The notes beneath the pieces are model-generated. The model saw nothing but the letters and a program-made list of their open reading frames with translations, did not search any database and had not been told where the DNA came from. The position numbers were made by a program, and so were the translations under genes. A stretch of DNA of 64,000 nucleotides from Duganella qianjiadongensis (GTDB lineage Bacteria; Pseudomonadota; Gammaproteobacteria; Burkholderiales; Burkholderiaceae_D), in contig NZ_WWCM01000012.1 of NCBI RefSeq assembly GCF_009857915.1, positions 62,001 to 126,000 on the forward strand. The letters are read 5' to 3'. Below, piece after piece: positions 19,067-27,414 of this stretch. Position 1 is the first letter of the stretch. Each line of letters starts with the position of its first letter.

Positions 19067-19774
19067 ATGCTGCCTACCGATTCCGCCCTGGTCCTGTTTA
19101 GCGGGGGCCAGGATTCCACCACCTGCCTGGCCTGGGCGCTGCAACACTACGCCCGCGTGGAGACCATAGGCTTCGACTATGGCCAGCGCCATGCCATCGA
19201 GCTGACCGTGCGGCCGGCTGTGCGCGAGCAGCTGCGTGCCTTTTCGCCCGAGTGGGCGGCGCGGCTGGGGGAGGATCACATGATCGATCTGTCGCTGCTG
19301 AAAAATATCGCGCAGACCGCCATGACGCACGATATCGCCATCGAAACCCAGGCCAATGGCCTGCCGAATACCTTTGTACCGGGCCGTAATCTGCTGTTCA
19401 TGACAGTGGCGGCCACGGTGGCCTACCGGCGCGGCCTGACGGTGCTGGTGGGCGGCATGTGCGAGACGGATTTCTCCGGCTATCCGGACTGCCGTGACGA
19501 CACCATGAAAGCGCTGCAGGTAGCGCTCAATCTGGGCATGGATAGCCGTTTCAAGCTGGAGACTCCGCTGATGTGGCGCGACAAGGCGCAGACCTGGGAA
19601 CTGGCGCAGCAGCTCGGCGGCAGTGCGCTGGTGGATCTGATCCGCAGCGGCACCCACACCTGCTATCTGGGCGAACGCGGCGAGCTGCATGACTGGGGCT
19701 ATGGTTGCGGCAAGTGTCCGGCCTGCGAGCTGCGCGCCCGCGGCTACCAGCAGTTTGCTGGCAGCGGTGCCTAG
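19067..19774 (+). CDS. queC: 7-cyano-7-deazaguanine (preQ0) synthase QueC
   Basis: The enzyme converts 7-carboxy-7-deazaguanine plus ammonia and ATP to preQ0, the queuosine precursor. The PP-loop SGGQDST is at residues 12-18. The Zn-binding cysteines C199, C214, C217 and C220 are in the CYLGER and CGKCPAC segments, and the family [10 protein letters not shown] motif follows the first strand. The length of 235 is normal. The leader shows no preQ1 riboswitch signature that I can recognise. The diguanylate cyclase gene starts on the base after this stop codon. Confidence 0.96.
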   Translation: MLPTDSALVLFSGGQDSTTCLAWALQHYARVETIGFDYGQRHAIELTVRPAVREQLRAFSPEWAARLGEDHMIDLSLLKNIAQTAMTHDIAIETQANGLPNTFVPGRNLLFMTVAATVAYRRGLTVLVGGMCETDFSGYPDCRDDTMKALQVALNLGMDSRFKLETPLMWRDKAQTWELAQQLGGSALVDLIRSGTHTCYLGERGELHDWGYGCGKCPACELRARGYQQFAGSGA

Positions 19775-22700
19775 ATGAAGCCGTGGCCGGTCCAGCGCTG
19801 GCAGAAGGTGCTTTCGCCGCACATTCTGTCGTCGCTGGTGCTGGCCATCTGCCTGGGCGCTAGCGCCATACTCTGGCAGGGGGCGCACGCCGATGCCGAA
19901 CGCGATGCCCGCGCCGAATTCGATATGCGGGTGCGCGAACTGCTCGGCAATCTCGATCAGCGCATGCAGACCTACGCACAGGTGCTGCATGGCGTACAGG
20001 GGCTGTTCGCCAGTTCGGAACTGGTCAGCCGCGAAGAATTCCATACCTATTTCGAGGCCCAGCACCTGCAGCAGAACTTTGCCGGCATACAGGGCGTAGG
20101 CTATATCGCCCTGCTGGCGCCGCAACAGATCGATGCCCATACCGAGCAGGTACGCCGCAGTGGCGTGGCGGGCTACCGCGTGCATCCGGCTGGTCAGCGC
20201 GAATGGTATGCACCGATCACCTATCTGGAACCGGGCACGCTGGCGAACGCCCGCGCCATCGGCTACGATGCTGCCTCCGAACCGCTACGCCGTGCGGCGC
20301 TGGAACGGGCGCGTGATACCGGTTTGCCGGCTTTGACGGCACGCATCCGTCTGGTGCAGGAGCTGGAACAGGAGGCGCCGGTGCAGGCCGGATTCCTGAT
20401 GGTGCTGCCGCTGTACCGCCATGGTCAGTCCACCGCCACGTCGGCGCAGCGCCGTGCCGCCTTGACGGGCTGGGTGTACGCGCAGTTCCGGATGGATGAT
20501 CTGATGGCTGGTCTGGGTGGCGCACGCGCCAGCGGGCTGGATGTGGAAATCTACGATGGCAGTAGTGCTACGGCAGCCAACCGCATGTACGACAGCCAGC
20601 CCGACGACCTGCTGCGCAACCGGGTCAGCCAGCAGCAGTTCAGTTTCGGCGGGCGGGTCTGGACCTTGCAGATCCGCGCAGCACACGGCAATGCCTCCGG
20701 CGAGCGCAAAGCCACGCTGCTGGCGCTGGCGGGTATGCTGTTCAGCGTACTGCTGGCCGGGCTGACCTTCCAGCTGGCGCGTAGCGGCGAGCGGGCGCGC
20801 GCTGCGCAGGCCTATGCCGAGACGCTGGCTAGCGATCTGCGCGAGCGCGAACAGGCATTGCTGGCGCTGGCCAGCGAAGAACAGCGCAGCCGGGCCACCA
20901 TCCGCAGCATTCTCGATGCGACCATGGACGGCATTCTGGTGGAGGACCCGCAAGGCGAAGTGCTGAACGTGAACCGGCGCCTGCGCGAGATGTGGTATCT
21001 GCCAGAGCACCTGGACTGGCAGAGCGACGGCGCGGCCCTGCGCAGCCATATGGCACAGCAGCTGCGCCCGCCCGTACAGGCGCGCTTGCTGACGCCGCCG
21101 CCCGACCATACGCTAGGCTGGCCGGCGGAAGGCGAACTCAGTGTGCTGTATCTGCAGGATGGCCGGGTGCTGGAACAGCATACGCGCCAGCTACAGCTGG
21201 GCGCAATGGCTGCGCGCCTGCATTCCTTCCACGATATTACCGAACGGACCCGCGCCATGCAGCGCGAGCAGACCCGCCGTCAGGTACTGGAGTTGCTGGC
21301 GACGGGGGCGCCGCTGCAGACCATACTGGAAGGCGTGGTGCGCGGCGTCGAAGCGGGCAACGAAGATATGCTGTGCAGCGTGCTGCTGCGCGAGGGCGAC
21401 AGCGAACACCTGCTGGTGGGGGCTGCGCCCAGCCTGCCGGTATTCTTCAACGCTGCCGTACACGGGCAGGCGCTGAGCGCCATGTCCGGCCCCTGCAGTC
21501 AGGCGGTGCAGCTGGGGCGGCGTATCATCGTGGCCGATATCGCCGGCACGCCGGAACTGGGCGAATACCGCCAGCAGGCCATGCGGGCCGGGCTGGGCTC
21601 GTGCTGGGCGGACCCCATCTTTGGCGCCAATGGCAATGTGCTGGGCGTGTTCGCCATCTACCATCGCCATGCGCGGCTGCCGGGCATGGCGCATATCACG
21701 CTGATCGAACAGGCGGCGCAGCTGGCCGGCATCGCCATCGAACAGGCTCGCGCAGCGCAGGCCTTGCGCGCTGGCGAGGCGCGCTTCCGCAGCCTGTACG
21801 ATCATGCCCCGGTGGCACTGTGGGAGCAGGACTGGTCGGGCGTGCGGCTGGCGCTGAGCGAGATGGATCTGGCCGGTATCGACGATCTGGCCGTCTACCT
21901 GCAGGCCAATCCGGCCCAGCTCGAATATCTGGCGGCGCAGGTGCGCATAGTCGACGTCAATGCCGCCGCGCTGGCACAGGTGGGAGCACGGGCCGACCGG
22001 CAGGATCTGGCGCAGCTGACGCTGGCGCAGAATTTCGACGCTGCCGCCATGCCGAATTTTGCGCTGGCGCTGGCCGCGCTGGTACGGGGGCAGCAGATCT
22101 TCAGCTGCGAAGGCAGCTTCCGCCGTCTCGACGGGGTGGCGCGCCGCAACGAGCTGACCCTGCTGGTGATGCCCGGCCACGATCATAGTCTGGATTTTCT
22201 GATCGTCTCGACGCTCGATACCACCGAGCGCCGCCGCATGCACGATGAGCTGCACCTGCTGGCCACGACCGACGCGCTGACCGGGCTGCCGAACCGGCGC
22301 GAATTCATGGGCCGGCTGGAAGAAGAGCATAGCCGGCTGCAGCGCGCACCCGGGCAGCCGGCCAGCGTACTGCTGCTCGATGTCGATCATTTCAAGCGCA
22401 TCAACGACGAATACGGCCACGCGGCCGGCGACCGCGTGCTGCAGCAGCTGGCCGAACGCATGAACGCGGCAAGGCGCAAGATCGATATGCTGGGCCGCAT
22501 CGGCGGCGAGGAGTTTGCCATGCTGCTGCCGGCTACCGCGCTGGAGGCCGCGCAGCTGGTGGCGGAACGCTTGCGTGCGCAGGTAGCCGATACGCCCATG
22601 CAACTGACGGATGAGATATCGATCACGGTCACCGTGAGTATCGGGCTGGCCCGGCTCGATGCGGACGAGCCGCAGGGCGCCCATGCGCTCAGCCGTGCCG

Positions 22701-22777
22701 ATCAGGCGCTGTACGGCGCCAAACGGGCCGGCCGTAACCGGGTGCTGCTGGCGCAGGATGACGGCCGGCTGGCCTGA
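19775..22777 (+). CDS. membrane diguanylate cyclase: CHASE-PAS-GAF-PAS-GGDEF
   Basis: A 1000-residue sensor cyclase. TM1 is at about 14-32, a periplasmic CHASE domain at about 45-260 (with GIQGVGYIALL), and TM2 at about 316-337. A PAS domain follows at about 365-490, GAF at about 500-650, a second PAS-like region at about 655-820, and GGDEF at about 825-990. The active site is GGEEF at 910-914 and an RxxD product-inhibition site (RKID) sits just before it. It is therefore expected to make c-di-GMP and be feedback-inhibited. ATG directly follows the queC stop codon, implying translational coupling although no functional link is known. Confidence 0.93.
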   Translation: MKPWPVQRWQKVLSPHILSSLVLAICLGASAILWQGAHADAERDARAEFDMRVRELLGNLDQRMQTYAQVLHGVQGLFASSELVSREEFHTYFEAQHLQQNFAGIQGVGYIALLAPQQIDAHTEQVRRSGVAGYRVHPAGQREWYAPITYLEPGTLANARAIGYDAASEPLRRAALERARDTGLPALTARIRLVQELEQEAPVQAGFLMVLPLYRHGQSTATSAQRRAALTGWVYAQFRMDDLMAGLGGARASGLDVEIYDGSSATAANRMYDSQPDDLLRNRVSQQQFSFGGRVWTLQIRAAHGNASGERKATLLALAGMLFSVLLAGLTFQLARSGERARAAQAYAETLASDLREREQALLALASEEQRSRATIRSILDATMDGILVEDPQGEVLNVNRRLREMWYLPEHLDWQSDGAALRSHMAQQLRPPVQARLLTPPPDHTLGWPAEGELSVLYLQDGRVLEQHTRQLQLGAMAARLHSFHDITERTRAMQREQTRRQVLELLATGAPLQTILEGVVRGVEAGNEDMLCSVLLREGDSEHLLVGAAPSLPVFFNAAVHGQALSAMSGPCSQAVQLGRRIIVADIAGTPELGEYRQQAMRAGLGSCWADPIFGANGNVLGVFAIYHRHARLPGMAHITLIEQAAQLAGIAIEQARAAQALRAGEARFRSLYDHAPVALWEQDWSGVRLALSEMDLAGIDDLAVYLQANPAQLEYLAAQVRIVDVNAAALAQVGARADRQDLAQLTLAQNFDAAAMPNFALALAALVRGQQIFSCEGSFRRLDGVARRNELTLLVMPGHDHSLDFLIVSTLDTTERRRMHDELHLLATTDALTGLPNRREFMGRLEEEHSRLQRAPGQPASVLLLDVDHFKRINDEYGHAAGDRVLQQLAERMNAARRKIDMLGRIGGEEFAMLLPATALEAAQLVAERLRAQVADTPMQLTDEISITVTVSIGLARLDADEPQGAHALSRADQALYGAKRAGRNRVLLAQDDGRLA

Positions 22778-22870
22778 AGGCGGATCGGCCGGGAGTGCTA
22801 GTCCCGGCCGCTTCCGGTTGAAACGGGTGGGGCTGGCAGCGTGGGCTAGTCACGCTGCGCAGCCGTTTGA

Positions 22871-23260
22871 TCAGACTGCCTGATTCAGTGCCAGATGCTG
22901 GCGGCGTTGCTGGCGTTTGCGTACGTAGTAGATGATGCCGACCACCACCAGCAGGGGCAGCAGCAGGGGCGAGACGGCCATGATGCAGATGAAGGCCAGC
23001 AGTGCCATGCCGCTTACCATCAGCACGCCCAGACCGGCGAACAGCACGCCGAGGAAGATCGCCACGCCGACGCAGACCACGGCAGCGATGGCCATGCCGC
23101 CACTGGCAAACAGCACCCCGAGTATGGCGCCCAGCGGACCGTCGATCTGATCGCCATCGATATTCACGTTGATGCCGTCGCCAAATATTACCTGCCATGC
23201 AGAAATGGCCAGGAAGGTGAACAGCGTAGCGATGAACAGATATTTTGCGGTGCTTTTCAT
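22871..23260 (-). CDS. small membrane protein (129 aa), unknown function
   Basis: An N-terminal hydrophobic segment (about 6-24) is followed by a short acidic exported stretch (NVNIDGDQIDGPLG), then two to three further transmembrane helices (about 42-100) and a basic RKRQQRRQH tail. No family is recognised. It stands alone between the cyclase gene and a divergent small gene. GGGGTCC lies upstream of the start, giving a weak Shine-Dalgarno. Confidence 0.6.
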   Translation of the reverse strand: MKSTAKYLFIATLFTFLAISAWQVIFGDGINVNIDGDQIDGPLGAILGVLFASGGMAIAAVVCVGVAIFLGVLFAGLGVLMVSGMALLAFICIMAVSPLLLPLLVVVGIIYYVRKRQQRRQHLALNQAV

Positions 23261-23406
23261 GATGGACCCCGATTCAGGTTAAGTTCTTATGTGCCGTCTG
23301 GCATGGTTGAACTGTACGCGCGGCGCCCCTGCACAGCTAGCGGTGTGCGATAAAGTGGCGTTTTGACGGGATGGAATGCATGCAGGCCGCACCGAATGGT
23401 GACGCC

Positions 23407-23434
23407 TTGTAATAGGCCGGTGCCGGCCTATACT
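23407..23434 (+). promoter_or_regulatory. sigma-70-like promoter overlapped by a perfect 20-bp palindrome
   Basis: The -35 TTGTAA (23407-23412) and -10 TATACT (23429-23434) have a 16-bp spacer. The spacer is filled by ATAGGCCGG-TG-CCGGCCTAT (23412-23431), an inverted repeat with two 9-bp arms. This looks like an operator for the small Pro-rich gene at 23467. Confidence 0.55.
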
Positions 23435-23466
23435 GAAAGTTCGAGTTCTGTCAGGAGGGTCGTATC

Positions 23467-23679
23467 ATGGTTGCTGTAGAGCGAGTGCGGGCGGCGTGGC
23501 GGCGCATGCGGCGCCTGTCCGGTGGCGGGCCGAAAAATCCTCCGTCGGCACCGCCAGCCATCCCGCCCATCATCATCAACCCTTACACTTACCAGATGCC
23601 GCAGCCGGCTATCGATCCCCGTAGCACGCCACTGCGGCCCCCGCCCCAGCCGCCAGCGCGGCCCTGCATCGCCCTGTAG
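23467..23679 (+). CDS. small proline-rich basic protein (70 aa)
   Basis: A strong AGGAGGG Shine-Dalgarno (about 23453-23459) precedes ATG 23467. The first 20 residues are basic (VRAAWRRMRRLSGG); the rest is Pro-rich with an IPPIIINPYTYQMPQPAID segment. There is no signal peptide or known domain. A palindrome-covered promoter lies just upstream, suggesting regulated expression. It is convergent with the PEP-CTERM gene. I infer it is real from the promoter, Shine-Dalgarno and composition. Confidence 0.6.
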   Translation: MVAVERVRAAWRRMRRLSGGGPKNPPSAPPAIPPIIINPYTYQMPQPAIDPRSTPLRPPPQPPARPCIAL

Positions 23680-23684
23680 GGTAG

Positions 23685-23735
23685 AAAAAATCGGGGCCGG
23701 TAAAGCTTTCCGTACTGGAAAACTTTACCGGCCCC
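23685..23735 (-). terminator. intrinsic terminator of the PEP-CTERM gene
   Basis: A 13-bp perfect stem, GGGGCCGGTAAAG (23693-23705) / CTTTACCGGCCCC (23723-23735). Read on the minus strand it is followed by GATTTTTT (A-run 23685-23690 on the plus strand). The plus-strand side lacks a T-run, so it serves the minus-strand gene mainly. Confidence 0.88.
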
Positions 23736-23797
23736 CAAGCGCTTGCACTGTATGCGGCTGCGTCGTGCGACGCCGCCGTGCTGTTATGGCTGGCTGA

Positions 23798-24457
23798 TTA
23801 GTAGAAGCACTCTTCGCTGCTAGGACGGCGGCGACGGCTGGCAAAGCCCACCAGACCCAGACCGGTCAGCAGCATGGCATAGGTTTCCGGTTCCGGTACG
23901 GCAGCGGCGAACGCGTGGTTATCCGTCTCGAAGGCATTGGCGCTGGACGAGAAAGTCACGCGCGAAATAGTGGTGCCGCCGTTGGTGAAGAAGTTCATGT
24001 AGAAGCCGTGGCCCTGATTGCCGTCAGCCAGCACCGAGGCGGCTTGCGCCATATTCGTGCCGTTAATCTGCAGCAGCATGGTATTGCCGCTGTACAGGGT
24101 GACAACGTTGTAGTTGTCTGGCGAACCCATGTAGTAGCCGAAATAGCTGGCACCGTTGCCGGCGAAGCTGACGCTAGACGAGCTGACCTGACCGCCGCTG
24201 ACACCGACCGAGAAGTAGCGGGTGCTGTCATTGGGTGGCGGGGCCGATTCGCCCGGGTAGCCGCCCACCGGGATGATGGCATGGGTCGTATCATAGCTGG
24301 CAAAGCCGCTAGGCAGCAGGCCATCATCGAAGGTAATGGTGGTGACGCCGGAAACACCCGAAGTAGTACCGCTAGTGGCCGAGTAGGTGACGCCAGCCTG
24401 TGCGCTCAGCGCAGCACCAGTCAGGGCGATAGCGAGCAGGGTTTTGGACAGAGACAT
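23798..24457 (-). CDS. PEP-CTERM sorting-domain exported protein
   Basis: Signal peptide at residues 1-21 (cleavage SAQA-GVT), then a Ser/Gly/Thr-rich beta-type body. The C-terminal sorting signal has the three expected parts: VPEPETYA (about 187-194), a hydrophobic helix MLLTGLGLVGFA, and an RRRR cluster. PEP-CTERM proteins are processed by exosortase (XrtA type) and displayed or secreted with exopolysaccharide. Unusually, the Arg cluster is followed by eight more residues (PSSEECFY) rather than ending the protein. No exosortase is in this window. Confidence 0.9.
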   Translation of the reverse strand: MSLSKTLLAIALTGAALSAQAGVTYSATSGTTSGVSGVTTITFDDGLLPSGFASYDTTHAIIPVGGYPGESAPPPNDSTRYFSVGVSGGQVSSSSVSFAGNGASYFGYYMGSPDNYNVVTLYSGNTMLLQINGTNMAQAASVLADGNQGHGFYMNFFTNGGTTISRVTFSSSANAFETDNHAFAAAVPEPETYAMLLTGLGLVGFASRRRRPSSEECFY

Positions 24458-24839
24458 GATCGGTTCCTTATCGATAGGCTAGCGGCTTGATGGCTAGCGA
24501 AACTTTTATTAATTTCGGGAAACTGCTGATTCTGGATTGATAATAATAATATTCGCACGGCAATGTCTAGTGCTTTTTTAGCAGTAAAACCGCTCGCTAC
24601 CGCTGCCGGAATGCTTAAAACAGACTTAAGTCGCTGATTCCTAGTGGTTTTTATATTTTGATGCCGGTCAAAAAAATTTCCGTTTTATATTCTTTTCCGG
24701 AAACTTTTGTTGTGTTTACGGTTTTATTATTGTCGTAAATATCATGAATTCATGATCTGGCTCAGCGCGCTGGCGGCATTGTTGATCTGGCGCGCAGGGC
24801 GTATCATCTTGCTCCCCCACCGAACAGACAGGACACCCC
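24458..24839. other. AT-rich intergenic region without a gene
   Basis: 382 bp, distinctly AT-rich against the GC-rich surroundings, between divergent genes (PEP-CTERM protein on minus, 160-aa protein on plus). It should hold both promoters. A run of TAATAATAATATT near 24540 and several T-tracts are visible, but no motif is clear enough to name. A sigma-54-like match was examined and rejected. Confidence 0.6.
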
Positions 24840-25322
24840 ATGGAGCAAGCACTGCACGACGACGATAGCCCCGTACAGGAGGCCAGACTGTGGCAGGGCA
24901 ATGGCTGGACGGCCCGCGTGATCAAGAACGAAGATGACGATGGCTGGGCCGTCGCCATGATCAAGGATGGCGAACCGGAGCCTGCGCTGGTGGGACCGTG
25001 GACTATGGGACGCGACAAGAAAAATCCCAAGCCGCTCGATCTGCCGGCCTTTCACACGCTGGTGAAAACGGCCAACGAAGTGCTGCGCCGCCACGAGCAG
25101 CAACTGCACGCGCAGCTGCACAAGCAGGTGCTGGTGAATACCCAAGCAGGGCAGATCAAGGTGCTGCTCGATATCGTGCCGGACGAAGACGACCCGTATG
25201 CCACCCTGAGCGCTGTCGATGCCGATGGCGAGCAGCTGGCGCAGGTGCGCGTGGCGCCCGACTTCAAACTGAGTGCCAGCAGCGCCGAGCGCTGGATAGA
25301 CGGCGGTTACCGTCGTCCCTGA
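24840..25322 (+). CDS. hypothetical soluble protein (160 aa)
   Basis: An acidic, soluble protein without signal peptide. The N-terminal half is beta-rich with many Trp/Asp residues (WQGNGWTARVIKNEDDDGWA, VGPWTMGRDKKNPKPL). The second half has a helix (TANEVLRRHEQQLHAQLHK) and a strand-rich tail. No domain is recognised. An ACAGGACA element precedes the ATG. Base composition matches neighbouring genes, so I treat it as genuine. Confidence 0.7.
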   Translation: MEQALHDDDSPVQEARLWQGNGWTARVIKNEDDDGWAVAMIKDGEPEPALVGPWTMGRDKKNPKPLDLPAFHTLVKTANEVLRRHEQQLHAQLHKQVLVNTQAGQIKVLLDIVPDEDDPYATLSAVDADGEQLAQVRVAPDFKLSASSAERWIDGGYRRP

Positions 25323-25436
25323 ACCACGCTGTACGCTGCGCAGCCACGTCGGACGTCAGCAACGCACCGCCGCTATGGTCGTGCGCGCGGGGACCTGCTA
25401 GTATTTTCGTGTTCTTAGTCCGATTCAGGAAACCCG

Positions 25437-27389
25437 ATGGAAAGTCGTCTCGCCCGCCTCGAAGCGGTTCAGGCCATGCTGCTGGAAATAGGCCAGAAGG
25501 CCAGCAGCTGCACGGATATCAGCGAATTTCTGCAAGCCGTGCACGCAGGGCTGGGGCGCATCATGTATGCCGCCAACTACTTTGTGGCCCTGAGCGATCC
25601 CGATGGCCCCGTCAATCAGGTGCGCTTCGTGTATTTCGTCGATGAAGTCGATGATCCGCCCGGGCGCGATGACCTGTTCGAACTGGTAGAAGGCGAGTCG
25701 CCCACGGCGGCGGTGATCATCAACGACCGCAGCATGGTGATGACGGCCGCCGAACATCAGGCGCGGCGCCAGCATAACGCCGGTTTCGGCATCGGCACCA
25801 TCGCCGAACACTGGATGGGCTGCCCGCTGCATGACCTGAACCATCAGGTGCTGGGCGCCATGGTGATGCAGAGCTACGACAAGGAACACACTTACAGTGC
25901 CGAAGACCAGGCCCTGTTCGCCCAGATCGCCAACCATGTCTCGAGCGCCCTGCAGGGCTTGCGCAGCATGGACCGGCTGGAGCGCGCCGTGCAGGAACGC
26001 ACGGCCCTGCTGGCGCATGAAGTGGCCGAGCGGCGCCGCGCCGAGAATATCCAGCGCGCCCTGTACGAACTGGCCAATCTGTCGGCTACGGCCACCGGCG
26101 GCAGCCGGCTGAATATGCGTTTGCACCAGATTATCAGCGAGCTGGTGCCGGCGCAGAACTTCCTGATGGCGCTCTACCATCCTGATACGCAGGAAATCAG
26201 CATTCCGTATTTTGTCGATGAGAAGGACGAGCAGGCGCCCGTCAAGCGCTTCGATTTCGGGCTGGGCATGTCGTCCTATATCCTGCAGCGCAAGCAGGCA
26301 CAGATGCTGGACCGGGCCGGGCTGGAAGCGCTGATCGCCAGCGGTGAGCTCAAGCAGCCGCTGGGCAGCATAGACATTGCCAGCTGGATGGGGGCGCCCA
26401 TGCTGCTCGGTGACACCGCCTACGGCGTGATCATCGTGCAGAGCTATGACGACAAGGTGATGTACAGCAAAGCCGATCTCGATATCCTGGCCTTCATGGC
26501 CAGCCACGTGGCGGTAGCGATAGCGCGCATGCGCGCCGACCGCGAAATCCGCCGCGCCAAGGAAGCGCTGGAAGAGCAGAATGCCGCACTGGAAGCGGCG
26601 CTGGAATCGCTCAAGGAAGCGCAGGGGGAACTGGTGCGGCAGGAGAAGCTGGCTTCGCTGGGCCGGCTGGTGGCCGGGGTGGCGCACGAAATCAATACGC
26701 CGCTGGGCATCTGCGTGACGGCCACCAGCCATCTGGTGGAAGAGCTGCGCCTGACGCGCGAAGATCTGGCCAGCGGCACGCTGGACGAAGAGGGCCTGCA
26801 GCAGTTCTTCGGCATTGTGGATCAGTCGTTGCGCATCATGACCACCAATACCCAGCGCGCCGCAGCACTGGTGCGCAGCTTCAAGCAGGTGGCGGTGGAC
26901 CAGTCGGCCGACGATATCCGCAGCTTCAACCTGCGCCGCTATCTCGATGAAGTGCTGCTGTCGCTGCAGCCCAAGCTGAAAGGCAAGCCGGTTACGCTGG
27001 AGATCGAGTGTCCCGAGCAGATCAATATGGCCAGCTTCCCCGGCGCCCTATCGCAGGTGGTAACGAATATGGTGGTGAACTCGCTGGTGCATGGCTTCGA
27101 GCAGGGCGAGCCCGGCGTGATCCGGATTAACGTTGCGGTCGATGGCGATCTGATCGAGCTTAATTACAGCGATGACGGCATCGGTATGGACAGCGCGGCG
27201 CTGGCCCAGCTGTTCGACCCGTTCTACACCACCAAGCGCGGCACCGGCGGCAGCGGGCTAGGGGCGCACATCCTGTACAACCTGGTGACGGGCGCGCTGG
27301 GTGGCACCGTCAAGGTACTCAGTTCGCCGGGACTGGGGCTGCACTACAAGCTGCGCTTCCCCAAAATCCAGCGCAAGGTCGCTGCCTGA
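25437..27389 (+). CDS. GAF-domain sensor histidine kinase
   Basis: A 650-residue soluble kinase. It has two GAF-type domains (about 15-180 and 215-375), a coiled coil (about 380-405), and a dimerisation domain with the phospho-acceptor His417 in VAHEINTPLG. The HATPase domain follows (about 515-645), with N-box MVVNSLVHGF, G1 DDGIGMD, F-box FDPFYTTKRG and G2 GSGLGAHI. All kinase motifs are intact; there is no receiver or membrane segment, so it senses a cytoplasmic signal. Shine-Dalgarno AGGAAA is at 25427-25432. It ends 25 bp from the convergent HD-GYP response regulator, a plausible partner. Confidence 0.92.
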   Translation: MESRLARLEAVQAMLLEIGQKASSCTDISEFLQAVHAGLGRIMYAANYFVALSDPDGPVNQVRFVYFVDEVDDPPGRDDLFELVEGESPTAAVIINDRSMVMTAAEHQARRQHNAGFGIGTIAEHWMGCPLHDLNHQVLGAMVMQSYDKEHTYSAEDQALFAQIANHVSSALQGLRSMDRLERAVQERTALLAHEVAERRRAENIQRALYELANLSATATGGSRLNMRLHQIISELVPAQNFLMALYHPDTQEISIPYFVDEKDEQAPVKRFDFGLGMSSYILQRKQAQMLDRAGLEALIASGELKQPLGSIDIASWMGAPMLLGDTAYGVIIVQSYDDKVMYSKADLDILAFMASHVAVAIARMRADREIRRAKEALEEQNAALEAALESLKEAQGELVRQEKLASLGRLVAGVAHEINTPLGICVTATSHLVEELRLTREDLASGTLDEEGLQQFFGIVDQSLRIMTTNTQRAAALVRSFKQVAVDQSADDIRSFNLRRYLDEVLLSLQPKLKGKPVTLEIECPEQINMASFPGALSQVVTNMVVNSLVHGFEQGEPGVIRINVAVDGDLIELNYSDDGIGMDSAALAQLFDPFYTTKRGTGGSGLGAHILYNLVTGALGGTVKVLSSPGLGLHYKLRFPKIQRKVAA

Positions 27390-27414
27390 GCGCTGTGACG
27401 CGGCAGCGCGGCGC

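Noticed and set aside
24540..24580. Possible sigma-54 promoter for the PEP-CTERM gene (minus strand AGCAC...TTGCC)
   Set aside because: The first invariant GG is AG and the spacing is one base too long, so it fails the -24/-12 rule.
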